Under the pieces are notes generated by a model, which had not been told where the DNA came from, ran no database searches, and saw nothing but the letters and a program-made list of their open reading frames with translations. A DNA stretch of 62,365 nucleotides, taken from positions 1 to 62,365 of IMG/VR virus record IMGVR_UViG_3300034066_001502; one strand, written 5' to 3'. Every line of letters begins with the position of its first letter. Within the stretch, counting starts at the first letter, position 1. Positions 43,475 to 51,781 of this stretch are shown here, piece after piece. The position numbers and the translations under genes were made by a program. Source of the stretch: a virus.

Positions 43475-46257
43475 TTTATAAACTTTTCCCATCCTTCAGA
43501 AGCTAATTCATATATATAATCAGGGCTCATTCCTCTTTTATCCCAATATTTAACTTCACCATCAGATAAAGTTAACACTTCCTCTAAGGTATCTTGGTCA
43601 CCCTCTTTAAATGGTACTCCATTAATTAATTCACATTGTCCCTTAGTAAAAAAACCACGGTCTTCAGGATTGTTTACAATTAATCCGTTTCTAACTTCTT
43701 CTTTGAATACTACTAATAGGGGGGCAATTCTTTTATTAAAGGTTGTTATGGCTCTTTGTATGTTATATTCACCTTTCATGTTTGGATTATTCTCAATCTC
43801 AGTTGGTTCTAACATATAACAATTAAGTTGTATTATTGAGGTACTTTTATTCTCAGGTTCTTTACCATTTTCTTGGGAAAATAAATCTAATTCTTTTTTA
43901 GTATAGTTAGCTTTAGTAATTTTTTGAACATCACCATGAGAAGCTCTTAATCCGTTATTTACATAATAAATAACATCACCTAACTGAATGTTTAGATTAT
44001 GTTTGATGGCTAACTCCATATGAGCCATTCTACTCATTAATGAGCCGGCTTTGGTTTTTTGAGTACAACGTTTTTTATAATCATCTAAAGATAATTTAAC
44101 TTTAGCTCTTTGGGCAATTTTCATTAAAGGAATTTCTAAATTAAATATTTTCTGAACATACTCGTAGTACCACTCAACAAATTCTTGACCTTTACCCTCA
44201 AGTAATTGTTTAACCCCTTTATCTAAAAAGTCCTCAATGTATAGTGGTAATTTTTTAGATTTAATTGTATTACCAGTTAATTTAACTTTACCACTTGACT
44301 CCATAACAGCATAATTCTTACGAGCCAAGTTAATACATGACGGCCAAGTACCATCAGTATCTAAAGCCATTTCACCTCTCATGAATAAATCGTTAAATTC
44401 TGCAACGTCCGAATCATCACCAGTGTATTCCTTACCTTCTTTAACTTTCCAGTTAAGACCTTTACCAATATAACGTCTATTTTCCCACCCCTCAGGTTTA
44501 GCAAAGTTGACACCGTCAGTATCCATTACAAGTGGAGTGTAACCTTTCTTAATAAAGAACTTAATCATCTGACGAAGATATTGTCTACCTGTACAGGTAA
44601 TTTGTTCCCCCATATACATATCACCCCACGCAAATACTTGAGGTGCGGATAACGCGCCAAACATTGAGTTAATAAAAATCTTAATCGGTAATTGTTTACG
44701 GTCATAAGATAATGATTTCTTTTTATCCACATCATAAAATTCTGACGCCAAGTTTTTATACATAATACGAGCATTACGGAAATAAGATAACATTCCTTTC
44801 ATCGCCCCTCTAACATCACATTCAGGGAATACGTCATGTACTAACTGAATTGATGGATATAGAGAAGAGTAGTCAAGTTTTAATACGTTTCTTGAATACC
44901 CTACTTTAAGTAGTCTTGATAAACCACCAACAAATTCTGTCTTTTCTTGTTTTTTTGGGATTGCTAATTTGTATTTATGAGACCAAGCTAACATCAACAT
45001 TTTCCATAATGTTGCGGTACCCATTGTTGATACTCTTTCATATGTTGTAGGTACCATTGATGCTAATAGAAACGTTCCCTGATTGAACTCATCATCGACA
45101 GTTAACGTTTCCTCTAAGTCATCGTCAAGATAACGCTCAACTATATTATCACCTGTAACTTTAATGTAGGTACCAGGAAAACGAGTGTCTAAATTATTAA
45201 ACTCAGGTTTATCCGCCCTCTTGTATTTCCCATTAGTTACGTTTAACCAAAACTCTTCTTTATTGGCATACATAGAACCAATTTCTTCATGGGGGATGTA
45301 TACACGGTCAGGCGCTTCAGCGTTAATGTATTGAGTTATATATTTCAAACCCGCTGATTTAATACTTGAGTTAATTGCTTGAGCTCTACGGACAGAGTGA
45401 ATGATGTCGATGATGTTATACCCCCATAACCCTGTTTGAACAAATCTCTCAACCTCGTTAGCAAGTTTTAACATACCATCCTTTTGAGAGATTGGCCTTG
45501 ATGGGTTTAGTGATTTTGATATCTTTTTAATGTCTAAATTTAGAGCCTTACATCTTTCGAATATCCAAAACCAGTCAAAGTTAAAAGAGTTATATCCACC
45601 AATAATTGATGGTTTTAATTCATCTATAATTCTAAAAAATTCTACAATACCTCTTCTTTCTTGGTCTTCGTCAGCACATTCAATAACTCTTTGGAATCCT
45701 TTATTGGTTTTGATTCCTATCATGAATATACGACCGTCTTTAGGTTCAAGAGAGGTCGTCTCTAAGTCGAATCCGAGTCTCGTGATGTCATTATATTCCT
45801 CGTACCCTTTGAATAACCTCTTCTCCCTTGAGATTAGATATTGTTCTACAGGAGGAAGAACTAAGATTAAATTTTTAGCTCGTTCTGACCATGGGTCTAA
45901 CCCACCGTCCCTAAAAAATTGTATTAATGTTCGGTATCCTTTTAAAGATTTGACCATGAACTTAAGTCCTTGTTCTAATCTTTCATTACCTTCAGTTTCT
46001 AACTTATCTATAACAATACCATATTTGGTCATTGCCGCTTTCTGTTGGTCCTTAGAAGATGAATAAAAATTCAAACCTCTTAAGTCACCAACCCAAGCAA
46101 ATGCCGTGAAAGTATCTTTTTTGATTATTTTACCTTGACCAGGTATTTCTTTAATTTTGTATATAGAATCTGTGACATAATCAAACTCTATGGCCACAAT
46201 ATGTTCTTCAGGGTCACTCCCCTCAAGAAACGACTTAATTTCTTCTTGACTTATCAC
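43471..46257 (-). CDS. 43: DNA polymerase, family B (T4 gp43-like)
   Basis: The 928-aa product is a replicative polymerase with proofreading exonuclease. Exo I is LGFDLETTSLEP and exo II GGYNSFNFDWFWI. Polymerase motif A is LDYSSLYPSIQ, motif B KIFINSMFGALS and motif C VMDTDGVNF. It is close to T4 gp43 in length (898 aa) and appears undivided, with no intein. The start codon is GTG (46257); no ATG lies nearby upstream. The ~60-nt leader has two small hairpins that could be a translational operator. Confidence 0.94.
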   Translation of the reverse strand: MISQEEIKSFLEGSDPEEHIVAIEFDYVTDSIYKIKEIPGQGKIIKKDTFTAFAWVGDLRGLNFYSSSKDQQKAAMTKYGIVIDKLETEGNERLEQGLKFMVKSLKGYRTLIQFFRDGGLDPWSERAKNLILVLPPVEQYLISREKRLFKGYEEYNDITRLGFDLETTSLEPKDGRIFMIGIKTNKGFQRVIECADEDQERRGIVEFFRIIDELKPSIIGGYNSFNFDWFWIFERCKALNLDIKKISKSLNPSRPISQKDGMLKLANEVERFVQTGLWGYNIIDIIHSVRRAQAINSSIKSAGLKYITQYINAEAPDRVYIPHEEIGSMYANKEEFWLNVTNGKYKRADKPEFNNLDTRFPGTYIKVTGDNIVERYLDDDLEETLTVDDEFNQGTFLLASMVPTTYERVSTMGTATLWKMLMLAWSHKYKLAIPKKQEKTEFVGGLSRLLKVGYSRNVLKLDYSSLYPSIQLVHDVFPECDVRGAMKGMLSYFRNARIMYKNLASEFYDVDKKKSLSYDRKQLPIKIFINSMFGALSAPQVFAWGDMYMGEQITCTGRQYLRQMIKFFIKKGYTPLVMDTDGVNFAKPEGWENRRYIGKGLNWKVKEGKEYTGDDSDVAEFNDLFMRGEMALDTDGTWPSCINLARKNYAVMESSGKVKLTGNTIKSKKLPLYIEDFLDKGVKQLLEGKGQEFVEWYYEYVQKIFNLEIPLMKIAQRAKVKLSLDDYKKRCTQKTKAGSLMSRMAHMELAIKHNLNIQLGDVIYYVNNGLRASHGDVQKITKANYTKKELDLFSQENGKEPENKSTSIIQLNCYMLEPTEIENNPNMKGEYNIQRAITTFNKRIAPLLVVFKEEVRNGLIVNNPEDRGFFTKGQCELINGVPFKEGDQDTLEEVLTLSDGEVKYWDKRGMSPDYIYELASEGWEKFIN

Positions 46258-46285
46258 TATAAATTATGTTAGTTGGTGTATTAGC

Positions 46286-46318
46286 TACCGAATAAGGTCG
46301 GCATTTACCTTCGTAAAT
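46286..46318 (-). promoter_or_regulatory. Leader hairpins upstream of DNA polymerase gene
   Basis: The minus-strand RNA can form two consecutive small hairpins: ATTTAC/GTAAAT with a GAAG loop (46303-46318), and a 6-bp stem around CCGA/TCGG with a 6-nt loop (46286-46303). They lie ~28-60 nt before the GTG. T4-type polymerases bind such a hairpin in their own mRNA; whether that happens here is unknown. Confidence 0.4.
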
Positions 46319-46323
46319 AAATA
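46317..46323 (-). promoter_or_regulatory. Putative TATTTAT promoter element upstream of DNA polymerase
   Basis: TATTTAT on the coding strand, 59 nt before the GTG start of the polymerase gene and overlapping the first leader hairpin by 2 nt. Confidence 0.35.
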
Positions 46324-46344
46324 TAGGTTTTGTTTTGTTTTATA

Positions 46345-46977
46345 TCAACTAAGTTTTTGAAAATATTTTACAATTCTTTGACTTAATCTAACTCTTGGGT
46401 CGTCATGAGTTCTACCCAAAACATGATATGGAACTATAAACCCAAAACTTAAAAAAACTCTTCTTGAGTTAAACTCTTCGGTCCAATGTTTGTATAAAGA
46501 CGCCTCAAAACAGTATAAGTCTTTTTGTTCTATTACAGGTGAAGAACCGTCTATAAAAATTTTGTAATCTTCTGATAACACACTTATGTTACACTTATAA
46601 TTTATGTAACCATCAATTGATGCGTCATAGTGGGGTTGTATTCTACCACCTTTTTTCATATCAACCGCTTGAATAAAGATATTATCAAGGGGTAGGTTAT
46701 TTTTTTCAGATATCCTTTTAAAAATATTTTTGATAATTTGGGGGGTCTTTTGATTTGAAACTTTAGAAACTGATTGAAAGTTTGTAATGTAGTTTGTAAG
46801 TTCGGTATTTGAGATGTCTATAACACAAGATTTTCCCTTTAGTGTTTTTGAGATTTCACTTAAGTGGTAATTGGGGTCACCGTCTTCAGGATTTAATGAA
46901 TCTACCCAATCAACAATTAGATTAACCTCATCATCACTGATGAAATTTTTTACTATCTTATAATTTTCAGATTCCAT
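46345..46977 (-). CDS. 2-oxoglutarate/Fe(II)-dependent oxygenase, prolyl-hydroxylase-like
   Basis: The 210-aa product has the facial triad of 2OG-Fe(II) dioxygenases: His116 and Asp118 in QPHYDASIDG, His164 in YKHWTEEF and a 2-oxoglutarate-binding Arg at 172 or 173 in NSRRVFLSFGF. The fold order (helical N-terminus, then double-stranded beta helix) fits a prolyl-4-hydroxylase-type enzyme of about the usual size. It needs Fe(II) and oxygen. The substrate is not visible from sequence. It is the last gene of the accessory operon that also encodes Thr/Pro-rich fibre proteins and a hydroxyproline-type GlcNAc transferase homologue, which suggests hydroxylation of Pro in those proteins. It overlaps the upstream 82-aa gene by 25 nt. 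Confidence 0.85.
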   Translation of the reverse strand: MESENYKIVKNFISDDEVNLIVDWVDSLNPEDGDPNYHLSEISKTLKGKSCVIDISNTELTNYITNFQSVSKVSNQKTPQIIKNIFKRISEKNNLPLDNIFIQAVDMKKGGRIQPHYDASIDGYINYKCNISVLSEDYKIFIDGSSPVIEQKDLYCFEASLYKHWTEEFNSRRVFLSFGFIVPYHVLGRTHDDPRVRLSQRIVKYFQKLS

Positions 46978-47201
46978 TTATTAAGAAATTCTTTTGGACC
47001 AATTTCTAATTCCATAATAGATAAGTTTTTCTTAGCGTAAATAGAGTTCATTTTTTCCTCAGAACCTGCCATTGCGCAAAACCAATGAGTTGCAGGTTCT
47101 TCTCCTGTTGATGAGCAAGGTATTTTCATAACATTTTTATTTACCCAAGCTTCTCTTACTTGTTCTACCTTATCGTTTTCTGTTAAAATATTTATTCTCA
47201 T
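46953..47201 (-). CDS. Small hypothetical protein
   Basis: The 82-aa product has no recognised domain. It has Cys residues in MKIPCSSTGEEPATHWFCAM and a Trp-rich C-terminus. The N-terminus (MRINILTEND) resembles the MKIxITE leader of the genes at 37.3-38.0 kb. It overlaps the oxygenase gene by 25 nt, so the two are probably coupled. Confidence 0.65.
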   Translation of the reverse strand: MRINILTENDKVEQVREAWVNKNVMKIPCSSTGEEPATHWFCAMAGSEEKMNSIYAKKNLSIMELEIGPKEFLNKWNLKIIR

Positions 47202-47205
47202 AGGG

Positions 47206-47445
47206 TTATTTTTTTAGTAAATTAAGTAGTTCTTTTTTTTCTTCTCTTGACATTGGTTTACTCTTAAACATATTAAAAACTTCAGTTATTTCTTCAGAAG
47301 TATATGTGTTAAGTAATGTGGTTTTTGTATTCTCACATTCTCTATATGTCATTTCATAAGCCTCCTTTGAGTTATCAACCCAAACATCATTTTCTAAAGA
47401 TTGTAGAAACTTATTATCACTTTTTCTTTTAATATATTTTATCAT
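47206..47445 (-). CDS. Small hypothetical protein
   Basis: The 79-aa product is helical and charged (MIKYIKRKSDNKFLQSLEND, then a C-terminal SREEKKELLNLLKK). No domain is recognised. The ATG at 47445 is preferred over a TTG at 47484 that would overlap the end of the fibre gene. It lies 4 nt before the 82-aa gene. Confidence 0.65.
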   Translation of the reverse strand: MIKYIKRKSDNKFLQSLENDVWVDNSKEAYEMTYRECENTKTTLLNTYTSEEITEVFNMFKSKPMSREEKKELLNLLKK

Positions 47446-47464
47446 TTTTTTAAATTTTATAAAT

Positions 47465-48427
47465 TTAATCGTTGAATACCTCAAACGTTAATGTTCCACT
47501 AGAACAGAATTGATTTACTAAATTGGTTGACATTTCTAAAAGAACTCCATCTCCATCATTAGAATATGTTCCTAAATAACTTGTATTTGGTAAAGAGTTT
47601 AAGTAAGTTATAAGTTCTGACATATCATTTACTGTACCATCTCCGTAAAGTGATTGAATGTAATTTCCATTACAAAACAAAGAAATACTAGTATCATTAA
47701 TAGGAAATGATGATTCTACAGTTCCACTTATTACAATTGGTGTTGTGTCGGTATCTTGTTGAATTTGAATCTCAATAGGAAAATAATATAAATTATCTGA
47801 AACTGGTGTAGGTTCTTCACTTAAATCAAAAATCGCAACAACAACACTATCATCCTTCTCGTTAAAACTAATAGGTGTTGCAAAAGTTTCTGATATGAAA
47901 GGTCCAAAAAATGAAATTGAAGACCCTCCTCCTTGAACGAATGTTGTGTTTCTATTAAAAGTATTATACAGTGGTCCTGTGGTTGAATTAACACCTAAAT
48001 AAAATCCTGGTTGGAATTCATCATCATTAACCCACTCAATGTCAAATCCCAAATTGTTTTCTAATACTTTTACCACTAAATTACCGCTAGATACTAAAGT
48101 AGAACCGTTACTCCAATTTGTTGGTGTTTCTCCTGTTGCAATAAATTCACATCCCGTTGTGTCTATAACTCCACTCGTTACATTAGCGACATTACTAAAA
48201 CTATCACCACTAACATAATCAGTTATTGTATAGGTTTCGCCTATAATTAAACCGTCATTAAAATCATTTAAGGTTGTACCGGTCTGAGAACCTAACTGAG
48301 TTAGTAGTGCTTTATAGGTTGCTAAACTTCCTGTTGTAACACCGGTAACACTTAAATTCCCATTTATGGTTATATCACCCGTTATGGTTTGTCCTGTTAA
48401 ATTATCTACTATGTATTTTGTTGTCAT
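47465..48427 (-). CDS. Putative tail fibre/receptor-binding protein
   Basis: The 320-aa product begins with a triple-stranded-type shaft segment (NLTGQTITGDITINGNLSVT) typical of fibre proteins. It then has a domain with LIIGETYTITDYVSGDSF and a C-terminal beta-sandwich (VVISGTVESSFPINDTSISL). Its composition (Thr, Ser, Asn, Gly) matches fibres, with no enzymatic motif. It starts 2 nt after the beta-solenoid gene and is followed by the small hypothetical genes. Confidence 0.6.
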   Translation of the reverse strand: MTTKYIVDNLTGQTITGDITINGNLSVTGVTTGSLATYKALLTQLGSQTGTTLNDFNDGLIIGETYTITDYVSGDSFSNVANVTSGVIDTTGCEFIATGETPTNWSNGSTLVSSGNLVVKVLENNLGFDIEWVNDDEFQPGFYLGVNSTTGPLYNTFNRNTTFVQGGGSSISFFGPFISETFATPISFNEKDDSVVVAIFDLSEEPTPVSDNLYYFPIEIQIQQDTDTTPIVISGTVESSFPINDTSISLFCNGNYIQSLYGDGTVNDMSELITYLNSLPNTSYLGTYSNDGDGVLLEMSTNLVNQFCSSGTLTFEVFND

Positions 48428-48429
48428 TA

Positions 48430-50907
48430 TTATTCGTTTATATTTTTTATGTTTAATACGTCACTTCCATCATAGTAAGATAATCTATTTAATAGTGCAG
48501 AATTTTTAAAGATATTGCAAGTGTACTCCTCATAAACAGATGGTGTTTGACTAACACTAGAAACCGTAATAATAACATTATCAACACCATCAGTCCCACC
48601 AATTTGACTACCTAATATTGTTACTGTATTACCAGTTGAGTATAATGTTCCTCCACTGATAATTGAAACATTAGTGACAATTCCACCAACCACATCAATT
48701 TGAAATAATGCGTTAACGCCTATACCATTAGTTGTACCACTAATACTACCATATGACGAATCAGTTGCCGTAGTTCCTGTTGCACTATAAGTAATACCAC
48801 TTATGTTTCCATAGTTTGTGGTGAAATCGATATTATCAACATAGGTATTAACAATATTCCATTGGAATGAATCCCCAACTGTATTATCGGTAAAGTTATC
48901 AGGTATCGTATTATTGTAGAAGTATTCACCAATAGTATTATCATTAAAATTATTCCCAATTCTATTTCCCTGATAAGATACCCCACCAAAACCAAATCCA
49001 TCTTGTACATCATTAGAATTGAAATTAGTTCCTATTGTGTTGTACGAAAATACACCATAACAAGTATTAAATGAAAAATTATCACCAATATTGTTATGTA
49101 TTGTGATACCACTAAAAGAATTAGGTGAACACCCAAATCCTATGTTATTATATCCAAACTCCTCAAATATATCATTACCTTTAAAATCTGTTTTAATTTG
49201 GTTACTCCAAAAATTACCTTGAATGTCGTTACCCTTAAAGTTATTCATAATTTGGTTATTCTCAAAAAGAAGACCCAAGTTGTTAACTCCACCAATTGTA
49301 TTTAGATTAAAACCATTTAATATTGAATTTTTTCTAAACTCAAAATATATGGTATTAGTATTAAAATCATTTAAAATGTTGTTGTTTTCAAAATTAACAA
49401 TAATCGTATTATTTTCGAAGTCATTTCCAATCCTATTACCCCTAAAATCATATGACCCAATAGTTAAATTAGTCCCAATAGTATTATCATAAAAAACGTG
49501 TTCAATATTATTTTCATAAAATTCTGAATATATGGTATTACTATTATATCCGTTCCCAATTAAATTACGATAAAATTGTGAATAACTTTCATTGTTATTA
49601 TATCCATTACCAATATCGTTATTATAGAAGTCATCATAAATTTTATTATCATTAAACTGATTTCCTATTTCATTATTTTGAAAATCTGAATTAGTCCAAA
49701 CATTATTATTAAAATCATTTCCAATATTGTTTCTATAAAAAGACCCACCTAGTAAAGTGTTACTATAAAAATCACTACCAATTCTATTATTATTGAAATT
49801 TGATGTGATGTAATTGTTCCTAAAATTTTCTCCAATTATATTACCATCAAAATCATCATTTGTTGAGTTATTATAAAATCTGTCTCCTATTTGATTATTA
49901 TCACAATCATCATTAAATGTGTTATTATAAGAACCGTTACCGATGGTGTTATTTAAAAAAGACCCATCTAAAAACACATTATTAGCCAATAAAAACTGTC
50001 CACTATTATCTTCTAAATATAAATTGGATTGGTTACCAATGTAGTTATTTATCGCAGAACTAACATCTAAAGCATCCCCAAATGTTGTATATTCAAAAAC
50101 TTGGTTTTGTCTTATATTAGGTTGGTAATAACTCATTATACCATCATCATTTCCAGAATAATAAGGTGAGTTAGTAGTTTCACTTATTGTTACACCTGAT
50201 ATAATTGCCAAAGAATTGGTTACAACAGACATAACTTCAAAAAAGGAAGGATTTAAATTTTGTACTGAAACAATCGACCCTGTTGAGAAATTTGAGGTAA
50301 ATGTGGTACTTGCGTTACCATATAACACGGCAATTGTTCCTGTTAAACCACTTATCCCAACAAGACCACCTAATGGACTATTTTCTTCATATGAATATCC
50401 ATGATATCTTTTAAATAAAATACTTCTGTTATCATAATCAGTTCTATTATTAAAGTTATCAATTCTTTCAGTGATTCTACCTTTTGCAGGACTACTCGTG
50501 ATTTCAGTGGTATTCCAAGTTATGTCGTATGTTATGTTATCATTAGGGTATAATGTAGAATATACGGTAGGTGAAAATCCTGTTGTAGATATTGCCAATA
50601 ATAAAATTGGTTCGGTTGTTCCTGTTTTATAGTTACCTGTAGTAATTGGATTTTTTACATTATCATAGTTTGGTTGGTCATAACAAGCTTGATAATCAGT
50701 CATTAAATAATAACTTCCAGCGGTTAGTGTTCCACCTGTGGCGAATGAATATAAATTATCGTAAGTTCCTTCGTTATAGTTTGAATTAGTGAACGCAGAA
50801 TATGCTATATGGTATGTATCACCACTCAATTCTACGGGAAATAATGTATCCGTTGTTACTCCCGAAAGATATGTTAGTTGTCCAATTGTTTTTCCTGTTA
50901 ATGCCAT
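48430..50907 (-). CDS. Asn-rich beta-solenoid tail fibre/spike protein
   Basis: The 825-aa product has an N-terminal region with YYLMTDYQACYDQPNYDN and EPILLLAIST, then a long repeat region (about residues 300-690). There, units such as NNIGNDFNNN and NEIGNQFNDN alternate with NKIYDDFYNN, about 11 residues each. The regular Asn, Ile and Phe spacing fits a right-handed beta-solenoid in which Asn stack as a ladder. The C-terminal ~130 aa are a Gly/Thr-rich domain. Phage beta-solenoids usually bind or cleave surface glycans; no catalytic residues are evident. It follows the BppU-like gene in the same direction. Confidence 0.7.
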   Translation of the reverse strand: MALTGKTIGQLTYLSGVTTDTLFPVELSGDTYHIAYSAFTNSNYNEGTYDNLYSFATGGTLTAGSYYLMTDYQACYDQPNYDNVKNPITTGNYKTGTTEPILLLAISTTGFSPTVYSTLYPNDNITYDITWNTTEITSSPAKGRITERIDNFNNRTDYDNRSILFKRYHGYSYEENSPLGGLVGISGLTGTIAVLYGNASTTFTSNFSTGSIVSVQNLNPSFFEVMSVVTNSLAIISGVTISETTNSPYYSGNDDGIMSYYQPNIRQNQVFEYTTFGDALDVSSAINNYIGNQSNLYLEDNSGQFLLANNVFLDGSFLNNTIGNGSYNNTFNDDCDNNQIGDRFYNNSTNDDFDGNIIGENFRNNYITSNFNNNRIGSDFYSNTLLGGSFYRNNIGNDFNNNVWTNSDFQNNEIGNQFNDNKIYDDFYNNDIGNGYNNNESYSQFYRNLIGNGYNSNTIYSEFYENNIEHVFYDNTIGTNLTIGSYDFRGNRIGNDFENNTIIVNFENNNILNDFNTNTIYFEFRKNSILNGFNLNTIGGVNNLGLLFENNQIMNNFKGNDIQGNFWSNQIKTDFKGNDIFEEFGYNNIGFGCSPNSFSGITIHNNIGDNFSFNTCYGVFSYNTIGTNFNSNDVQDGFGFGGVSYQGNRIGNNFNDNTIGEYFYNNTIPDNFTDNTVGDSFQWNIVNTYVDNIDFTTNYGNISGITYSATGTTATDSSYGSISGTTNGIGVNALFQIDVVGGIVTNVSIISGGTLYSTGNTVTILGSQIGGTDGVDNVIITVSSVSQTPSVYEEYTCNIFKNSALLNRLSYYDGSDVLNIKNINE
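48830..50000 (-). repeat. DNA encoding ~11-residue Asn/Ile/Phe solenoid repeats
   Basis: About 33-nt coding units repeat through this stretch, with diverged third bases but a conserved N-x-I-G/x-F-x-x-N pattern. The divergence of the copies suggests an old duplication kept by selection rather than fresh tandem expansion. Confidence 0.7.
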
Positions 50908-50924
50908 AATTTGTTTTTTATTTT

Positions 50925-50931
50925 ATAAATA
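50925..50931 (-). promoter_or_regulatory. Putative late promoter element TATTTAT
   Basis: TATTTAT on the coding strand (context CTATTTATAA), 17 nt before the ATG at 50907. Confidence 0.45.
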
Positions 50932-50954
50932 GTTTAATTTTTAAAGATGGATTA

Positions 50955-51620
50955 TTAATATTCTAAATATTCATTATCCCCAACACTCAAATATTGGTCT
51001 TCACCAACTAAGATAGGATTGATTAAAATTTCGGGTTCTGGCGTTGGTGTTAATGTTGGTGTTGGAGTTGGCGAATGTGTGGTTGTTGTTGTTGTTGGGT
51101 TATATGTCGTAGTAGTTGTTGTTGGTTGAGGTGTCGGTGTTGGTTCAGGACATGTTGGACAACTTGGACATGGAGAAGTTGTTGTTGTCGAAACAAAAGG
51201 TCCGTTAACACAACAAGGGAATTCTGAAACATAACAACTATCATAAACTAAGTCATCCGCAATAAATGAGTCTTGGATGTTGATGTTTAATTTTTCACGT
51301 ATTGGCAATATTAAAACACCATCATCGTTTCTTAACATAAATTGTCCTTCATATGAACCAACTCTATTAGTGTCTTTTGAGGTAAATTGATAATAAATGT
51401 AATATTCTGGTTCGGCGTTGGGGTCTAAGAATGTTTTCTCAACAAATCCTGCCGGTCTTGAACTAATTTTTGGTATACCTGTATCAGAATCAACCATTGA
51501 AAAGAATATTGCCGATAACTCAATAGTTTTCATGAAGCTATCATAGTCACTTCGACCATCCTTCACCACTTGGAGTTTAATCACAGGTAAGGTTGCGTTT
51601 TTCTTAATGTAGAAATCCAT
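50955..51620 (-). CDS. BppU-like baseplate protein with Cys/Thr/Pro-rich tail
   Basis: The 221-aa product has an N-terminal ~110 aa Ig-like domain that resembles BppU_N of upper baseplate proteins (MDFYIKKNATLPVIKLQVVK, then SYEGQFMLRNDDGVLILPIR). A Cys-rich bridge follows, and then a low-complexity tail (about residues 143-192) of Thr runs and alternating Thr-Pro pairs (PTPTPTLTPTPEPE). The last ~25 aa (VGEDQYLSVGDNEYLEY) look like a small capping motif. The Thr/Pro tail is the same type of sequence as in the giant fibre, so it may be another glycosylation target. A TATTTAT element is 14 nt upstream. Confidence 0.65.
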   Translation of the reverse strand: MDFYIKKNATLPVIKLQVVKDGRSDYDSFMKTIELSAIFFSMVDSDTGIPKISSRPAGFVEKTFLDPNAEPEYYIYYQFTSKDTNRVGSYEGQFMLRNDDGVLILPIREKLNINIQDSFIADDLVYDSCYVSEFPCCVNGPFVSTTTTSPCPSCPTCPEPTPTPQPTTTTTTYNPTTTTTTHSPTPTPTLTPTPEPEILINPILVGEDQYLSVGDNEYLEY

Positions 51621-51634
51621 TTAAAGTTTTTATT

Positions 51635-51641
51635 ATAAATA
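51635..51641 (-). promoter_or_regulatory. Putative late promoter element TATTTAT
   Basis: TATTTAT on the coding strand (context GTATTTATAA), 14 nt before the BppU-like ATG. It suggests the fibre genes have their own promoter downstream of the glycosyltransferases. Confidence 0.45.
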
Positions 51642-51697
51642 CTTGATAAAACAAAATTATTTTTTATTTATCATCATCATCAAAAACTAAAGAAGGG

Positions 51698-51781
51698 ATG
51701 TGTAAATTTTGTCATTACACAAATCTTCAACCACTATGGGCTGAAGATAATTTAAAAAAAAACGATAAAATATTAAACTAA
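51698..51781 (+). pseudogene. Remnant of an HNH-type endonuclease (C-terminal piece)
   Basis: A 27-codon plus-strand frame begins with MCKFCHYTNLQPLW, then AEDNLKKNDKILN, and a stop. The pattern His-Tyr-Thr-Asn-Leu-Gln-Pro-Leu-Trp-Ala with Asn and Lys spaced behind it is the typical end of phage HNH endonucleases, but the first His and zinc-binding parts are absent. It lies opposite to all neighbours, in the only long gap between the BppU-like gene and the glycosyltransferases, overlapping the latter by 4 nt. It probably is debris of a mobile homing endonuclease; it might also be chance. Confidence 0.4.
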
